NCBI RefSeq assembly: GCF_033807575.1
Contig: NC_084720.1
Span: forward strand, 15,011,570-15,075,569
DNA length: 64,000 nucleotides
Reading direction: 5' to 3'
Origin: Cydia pomonella
Lineage: Eukaryota; Arthropoda; Insecta; Lepidoptera; Tortricidae
Shown here piece by piece: positions 59,245 through 64,000 of the stretch. Both the position numbers and the translations under genes were made by a program. Every line of letters begins with the position of its first letter. The stretch's first letter is position 1. Under the pieces are notes generated by a model. It ran no database searches and was not told the DNA's origin. It was given only the letters and a program-made list of their open reading frames with translations.

Positions 59245-60066
59245 TCACAAGATAATTTCCAATTTATCAATGTTCGCGCATCTCATGTAATCCACGTAAT
59301 CCCAGCGCCGAAAATCCTGGACTTTATTCGACTTATTCCGTCCCGAGACGTAAATTTCCCTATACTCGTCCAACCAGCTCCATCCCTCGTATTTATGCGC
59401 TTCAGAAAAATCCCTGTTGTAAAGATGGGACCAAACTCGATCCTCTTTTACGATACAATTCATTATTTTGCACGATTCAGATAAATTCAACACGTCTTTT
59501 ATGGGAAGTTTTAAAAGTATCTCCAAAATAACGGCTTTAGGGAGGCTTAATAAAGTCCCGTGTTTTGTATTGTACTGGTTTAGTATGCAACTTTTGATCG
59601 GGTCCGTAATCTCTTTCACCGTTCGCTTAAGAACCGAAAAGTTCTTAATAGAACATGGTATTCCGAGTTCTGAAACGCCCAAAAAGCAGCTCGGTTCGAA
59701 GCATACTGCGTAAGAATTTCCCGTGTCTGGTATGATGGAATTCAACAGAAAAGCGTTGGCTAGAGGTTTGGCGAAAATTTTTATCGGTAGATCTTGGTAT
59801 CCAATCAAAACGAATGTGGCTTCGTAAATATCTGTGTTTTTCTTTCTTGTGGATAATATATAGTCGGATATATCGATAGCGCCTTCGTTAAGAGCTTTTA
59901 TTTGAAGGAAATCGTTTTCCCTCATTAAAATAAGCAACAAAGAGAAGAATAGCTCGCGCTCGAACCGGCGAGGTTCGATTAACACTTCTATCAATGAATC
60001 CAATGCCTGTCGTTGCTGGAGCGGTAATTTTTCATTTAAGAATGGTTTTGTGTGTATCCATTCCAT
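59245..60066 (-). CDS. FBXO7/nutcracker-like F-box protein, single exon
   Basis: This intact 273-residue ORF starts at the first ATG after an in-frame TAG 18 nt upstream. Residues 10-110 resemble the PI31-like (FP) domain: leucine-rich helices, then FLQIKALNEGAIDISDYI and FVLIGYQDLPIKIFAKPL. Residues 172-216 are an F-box (SLPKAVILEILLKLPIKDV, LNLSESCKIMNCI), followed by VWSHLYNRDFSEAHKYEGW and WLDEYREIY. The LY.RDF...W...Y pattern directly after the F-box is characteristic of FBXO7. Family members bind SKP1 in SCF ubiquitin ligases, and through the FP domain bind PI31, a proteasome regulator. Drosophila nutcracker acts in sperm individualisation. The vertebrate ubiquitin-like N-terminus is absent. 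An ATTAAA lies about 50 nt past the stop (59197-59192). The transporter may start upstream of it, which would make it an intron-nested gene. A general F-box protein is the fallback call. Confidence 0.75.
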   Translation of the reverse strand: MEWIHTKPFLNEKLPLQQRQALDSLIEVLIEPRRFERELFFSLLLILMRENDFLQIKALNEGAIDISDYILSTRKKNTDIYEATFVLIGYQDLPIKIFAKPLANAFLLNSIIPDTGNSYAVCFEPSCFLGVSELGIPCSIKNFSVLKRTVKEITDPIKSCILNQYNTKHGTLLSLPKAVILEILLKLPIKDVLNLSESCKIMNCIVKEDRVWSHLYNRDFSEAHKYEGWSWLDEYREIYVSGRNKSNKVQDFRRWDYVDYMRCANIDKLEIIL

Positions 60067-61880
60067 TATTGAGCACGTTTGCTATTAAGTCTCACAGAAA
60101 GTTTTTTCTTTCTCCAAATAATATTATTTAGGTTTTCATTTTGTTTGATATTGAAGTTATTTTGTCAAGTGACTTTGACGTCGTCAAGTTTGATTAAATT
60201 GCAAAAAGGATCAAATTCAAACCTCAAAGCAGGTGTATACTTGCTCTATAGTATGCATGCGCCCGTAAGAGACAGAAAATATGAAATACAATGAAATAAA
60301 AACTTAATTATGCTGCAATTTGATTCTGCGCCTGTAATAGAGATAGCAACAGGTGGGTACGAAAATCTATCTGAAAGCGTCTCTGCTTTAGTTATCAAGA
60401 CGCGTTCCGTCACTGTCCTGTCACGAAGCCAAATCAATTATGTTGAAGATCCTGATTGCTTTGTAGTTGTACCGGGCGCCACTTAAATTCAGTGTTGGCG
60501 TAATGGGCGCTCGAGATGATTAAACAGCGATCCATTTGCGGTTGTTAGTTTAATTAGTGATACTTTGACAACTCTGGATGACAGAATAAATAGTTTAAAG
60601 TAAAGTAATACCAGGAAGTAACGAGTTATTGGTTTGATTGTAATAGATAGGTAAAGTCTAAGAAAAAACGTGCACTGTACTGCTCCATCTGTTTTGTGGT
60701 CTCTGAATTATCACACGTTAATTTTTGATAACCAAAGTTACCTCATAATAAACAAAGCCACCTCGTTTAGCTGGAAAATTGAAAGTATGAAATTGCCGAC
60801 TTTCTAAATCTTACTTTTTCATTCTTAATCTTTGCTAGGAAGTATGACGTAAAGATTCATTGCATTCGGAAAAAAAATAATGATTAAATAAATCTTTATG
60901 ATTACCTACTTTCCAGATTAGAGACTAACATATGATTTAAATGAATTTTATGAGGTAGTACATAAAATGACTATTTATGCGACTCGTTAAAACGTCAATT
61001 TTTCATGCTGAATGGATGAATTGCTTAACACTAACTGCAAAAAAATGTAGATTTTGTCAAAAACTATAGATTTTTAATTTAACAAATTCTTTTTTAAATA
61101 ATTCCACAACCAGAACCAATCAAGATACAATACTACTAAGTTCTTAAAAATGGAGACTTGGGCTATCCGAAACATGCCGCGCAAGTGCTTAAAAATGCGT
61201 GAGTTATGTAAAATTCGTTGTGAACCGGAAAAGTGACGAACGGTGGGAAATACCGTTATAACATTCTTTTTTTATACCACGACGGTGGTAAACGATAGGG
61301 TACAATAGGGCCAGTTTCATAATAACCAAGTAAAATCCTGAATAAGCCACTTGCCACTTATCTAACAAATAAAGTTATAGTTGCGTTTCACAATCTTCAA
61401 ATAAGCTTAACTTGTAGATAAAATGCTATGTTTTGCAGGAAGATTTATTTGACAGTTAATTAATTTCTTAATTAGTTATCCAATACTTTACTTGGACATT
61501 GTAAAACAGACCCTTAGTCTAATAATATCGATCGAGAAATGGGCTCCAGGAAAGTTTGTACGGATTTTTGCGTAGCTTATTCTAGTTATCGTACATTGAT
61601 AACAACAAATCAAAATAGCCTTTAAACTATGAAGGAATACAGAATAATTTCGATACAAAGATAAAATTATTAATATTTGTCTTATCTGTATTTAACATTG
61701 ACTTTTAATGGTAAATTGACGCAGAAGTATATTAGTACAAGTGATGGTATTAAAATTGTAAAATGTGTTCAAAACAGAATTTATAGTTGGAGTTGGCAGT
61801 AAATGGTATTAATTAACCTATTAATAAAATTTAAGTATTCTGAGGGATTATGTCGCGTATAATAAATTTAAAATACAACA
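60067..61880. other. Region upstream of the F-box gene; no coding exon recognised
   Basis: It should hold the F-box promoter and perhaps the transporter's missing 5' exon. I see no convincing ATG-to-donor exon on the minus strand. A loose inverted pair (agtttcataataaccaagta / tacttggacattgtaaaac) at 61312-61508 looks like another MITE. Confidence 0.4.
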
Positions 61881-61881
61881 G

Positions 61882-61948
61882 TTCATGTCATCCACGAAAT
61901 TCCGCAGATTTGTCAAATTTAACGCACGCATCTTCGTGAATGACACGA
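61882..61948. repeat. 'catgtcatccacg' palindrome, copy 3
   Basis: Ttcatgtcatccacgaaatt and gcatcttcgtgaatgacacg are inverted ends. A shorter member of the same family. Confidence 0.6.
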
Positions 61949-63023
61949 TCTTATACATCTAATCCCGACGTTTCGAACCCTTGAGGCCTTGAAGCTGGTT
62001 CTGCCACTGTCAATTTCCTTGATAAAATGCAGTACTGCAATTTTCCGCGGTAAGTGACAATTCTTTAATATGATAAAAGTTAAGGACACACAATAGTTAT
62101 TTGTACAACAAGAGAGCAAAGTTTGATATTTCTTCGAGTGCTTATTTTGAGTCCCGTGCAAGCGAAAGATTCTATAATATAATATAATTTAGAATCTTGA
62201 GCATAGTAAGGGACTCAAAAGCGCACGAGATGTAAACAACTTTGATCTCGTGTAGTATGTACACAAAATTTTTCACGTTGGCAGTGGGAACATATTTGGA
62301 AGGTAAAAATACAACCTGAAAAAATTTAATCCGTCTTCATCACTATTTCACTCATGTTTTCTGAAGGTATTCTAACAATTAAGTTTAATTACCGAAATAA
62401 AACAAAACGAAAGAAATTTCAATAAAATAATACGAAAATATTGAAATTACAAAAATCAATTGACAGTTCAATTGACAACTTTTATTTGTAAAAAAAACTT
62501 TGTAAGATACGGTCCGAATTGCGGACACTACTTTTGTCAACTATAGGAGTGATCGTTAAAAGTAAAATGATTTACTTTGCGTAACAATTGCGTAAACTTT
62601 ATAAGTTCATTATTTTGATTGATTGATATAATAAAATACGTAAAATATGGTGTTTTTATTTAATTTTAAACATTTATTTCATTAATTAATTATTACGAAA
62701 GAAGGGTGTTTTGGAACAATGTGGTCTGACTTATTTCGAGGGTCTATTATTAACCGTCAATATACCGTTGAGTTACGTATGATCTTTTTTGTCTCTTTCT
62801 TTTTGCTAATGACGTGAAAGGGACAAAGACAATAGAATCCAAATATTTCGAACTTAAATTAGGCCCCGCACGTTTAAATGACATTCGAATATAAAGGTCA
62901 CTTGAATGTTATTTTGTCTCACTTAGTGAGCAAAATGCGAGTTTTCTCACTGTTTTTAAGCAGAAAATTACGCTTGTTCGAGCGGCTGACATGAAAAAAA
63001 TTAAATACAATTTTAAAACTAGG

Positions 63024-63116
63024 TACAGTCGAGTTCATAAATAAGTATACATTTTTTCACTTAAATCCATTGCGACAAGGTGAAAAAATGCATACATATT
63101 TATGAAATCGACTGTA
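63024..63116. mobile_element. 93-bp palindromic MITE
   Basis: Tacagtcgagttcataaata and tatttatgaaatcgactgta are inverted ends. Pairing continues through acattttttcac/gtgaaaaaatg. Confidence 0.8.
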
Positions 63117-63201
63117 ACAACAGACGATCTTCTCGCTAAAAAGCGATCAAAAGATGACGCGCTAAAACAGCACATTAAAAGCGATTTCTTCTTTCCCTCT
63201 A

Positions 63202-63677
63202 TACAAGGTGCCCGTGAGCATTGCGAGAGATTTTAACGGTGCATTCCTAAAATGGCAAGAGAAGCAAAAAATGTTATATGACTTTTTGTGAAACTCGACA
63301 AAAATAAATTTTTTGTTGTTTTTCTTTTCCCTTTTTTTGAACACTCCTGTACATAAAACGTAATTTTTATTGATAAACACATAACCTAAAATTAACTAAA
63401 AAGTTTTATTTTTATTTTGGGGTAGCCTCTCGAATACATTTTTTTTAAATATTTCGATGTCAATCAATAGGTATGTCCAGACTAGACCTCAAAGTGGCAA
63501 TACCGCAGTCAAAAATGTGTTTAGTACCGACTTATGGCGAAAGAATGATTACGAAAAAACATTGAATTATCTCTGAAACTAGGCCTAATCCAGAAATTTT
63601 TATATAACATTTTATTTTCTAAATATTACCAGGAATGCTTAGTTAAAATGTCTCGGAATGCTCACGGGCACCTTGTA
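63202..63677. mobile_element. 476-bp TIR element bounded by TA
   Basis: Left tacaaggtgcccgtgagcat and right atgctcacgggcaccttgta are inverted ends of about 50 bp (continuing gagattttaac...gcattcct). TA at each tip suggests Tc1/mariner-type insertion. An incidental 72-codon minus frame overlaps the left end. Confidence 0.8.
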
Positions 63678-63846
63678 GAGTTAATAAATTATATGGTACA
63701 CAAAAATGTGATGTTTAAGTTACTATATTTATGTGACTCAATATAATTACTTGAAAGGGAAAGACCCGAAAAATTTACGAACTTTGGTGTTCCCGATGGG
63801 CCCTGGGGTTTGATGCTAGGCTTTTAAATGGGATCAGCTTACTTTG

Positions 63847-63998
63847 ACCCTTGGAGGATTTAACAACTGGAGACGTAAGACGTAACGTACAAATAGCCAT
63901 ACATTAGGCGTGCCCTCCCCCGCAAAAATCGACAGACTGTTTTGTACAGAAAATTACAGTCAAGGCGTCTCCAGTTTTTAAATCCTCAAAGGTTTGAC
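63847..63998. mobile_element. TIR element reaching the window edge
   Basis: Gacccttggaggatttaaca and ctggagac at the left recur inverted as gtctccagtttttaaatcct then caaaggtttga at the right end of the window. About 30-bp arms around a 90-bp centre. Confidence 0.65.
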
Positions 63999-64000
63999 CT

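Noticed and set aside
1..64000. CRISPR array, prophage or bacterial operon
   Set aside because: No regularly spaced short direct repeats, no bacterial gene spacing, and clear spliceosomal introns.

Overview
The window looks like nuclear DNA of a moth or butterfly (Lepidoptera). It is AT-rich, has one long multi-exon gene with GT-AG introns, and is packed with SINE, LINE and TIR repeats of kinds I recognise from lepidopteran genomes. There are no bacterial-style operons, Shine-Dalgarno sites or CRISPR arrays. The order-level call rests on pattern recognition, not on a search.

Only two host protein genes are supported, both on the minus strand. The main one is a major facilitator superfamily transporter of the SV2 (synaptic vesicle glycoprotein 2) type. 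Nine coding exons are spread from 57822 down to 28503 and encode about 512 residues. Every exon junction keeps phase. The start codon was not found and must lie in one or more upstream exons. One intron uses a GC donor, and a truncated, diverged copy of the preceding exon sits in that same intron with the same GC donor. Upstream of the first visible transporter exon, at 60066-59245, is an intronless gene for an FBXO7/nutcracker-like F-box protein, a predicted SCF ubiquitin-ligase substrate adaptor with a PI31-like N-terminal domain.

Positions 1-28500 lie beyond the transporter's 3' end and hold no host gene I can support. This region is a mosaic of repeats. It has tRNA-headed SINEs at 2.8, 5.3, 6.0, 11.2, 14.7 and 27.4 kb, LINE 3' fragments at 8.7, 13.6, 17.1 and 21.7 kb, and a long 5'-truncated reverse transcriptase/endonuclease ORF at 24.8-26.4 kb. 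Hairpin or TIR elements are scattered throughout, including a TTAA-flanked one at 20.3 kb.

Positions 28.5-57.8 kb are the transporter gene. Its introns have absorbed an LTR-plus-primer-site fragment (29.9 kb), tRNA-cloverleaf repeats (31.8 and 34.0 kb), two copies of a 'cggcccgcc' repeat (34.8 and 56.7 kb), a 1.8 kb LINE inserted inside a TIR element (45.35-47.16 kb), a GC-rich direct-repeat block (48.8-49.6 kb) and a 1.8 kb fold-back element with arms of about 430 bp (53.9-55.7 kb).

Positions 57.8-64 kb contain the F-box gene and a dense cluster of palindromic elements (58.5, 58.9, 61.9, 63.0, 63.2-63.7 and 63.85-64.0 kb).

I did not find a convincing new multi-gene system. The best leads are the duplicated exon sharing a GC donor, the nested insertions whose empty sites can be read directly, and a TIR-flanked repeat carrying an intact tRNA cloverleaf and a T-run terminator.
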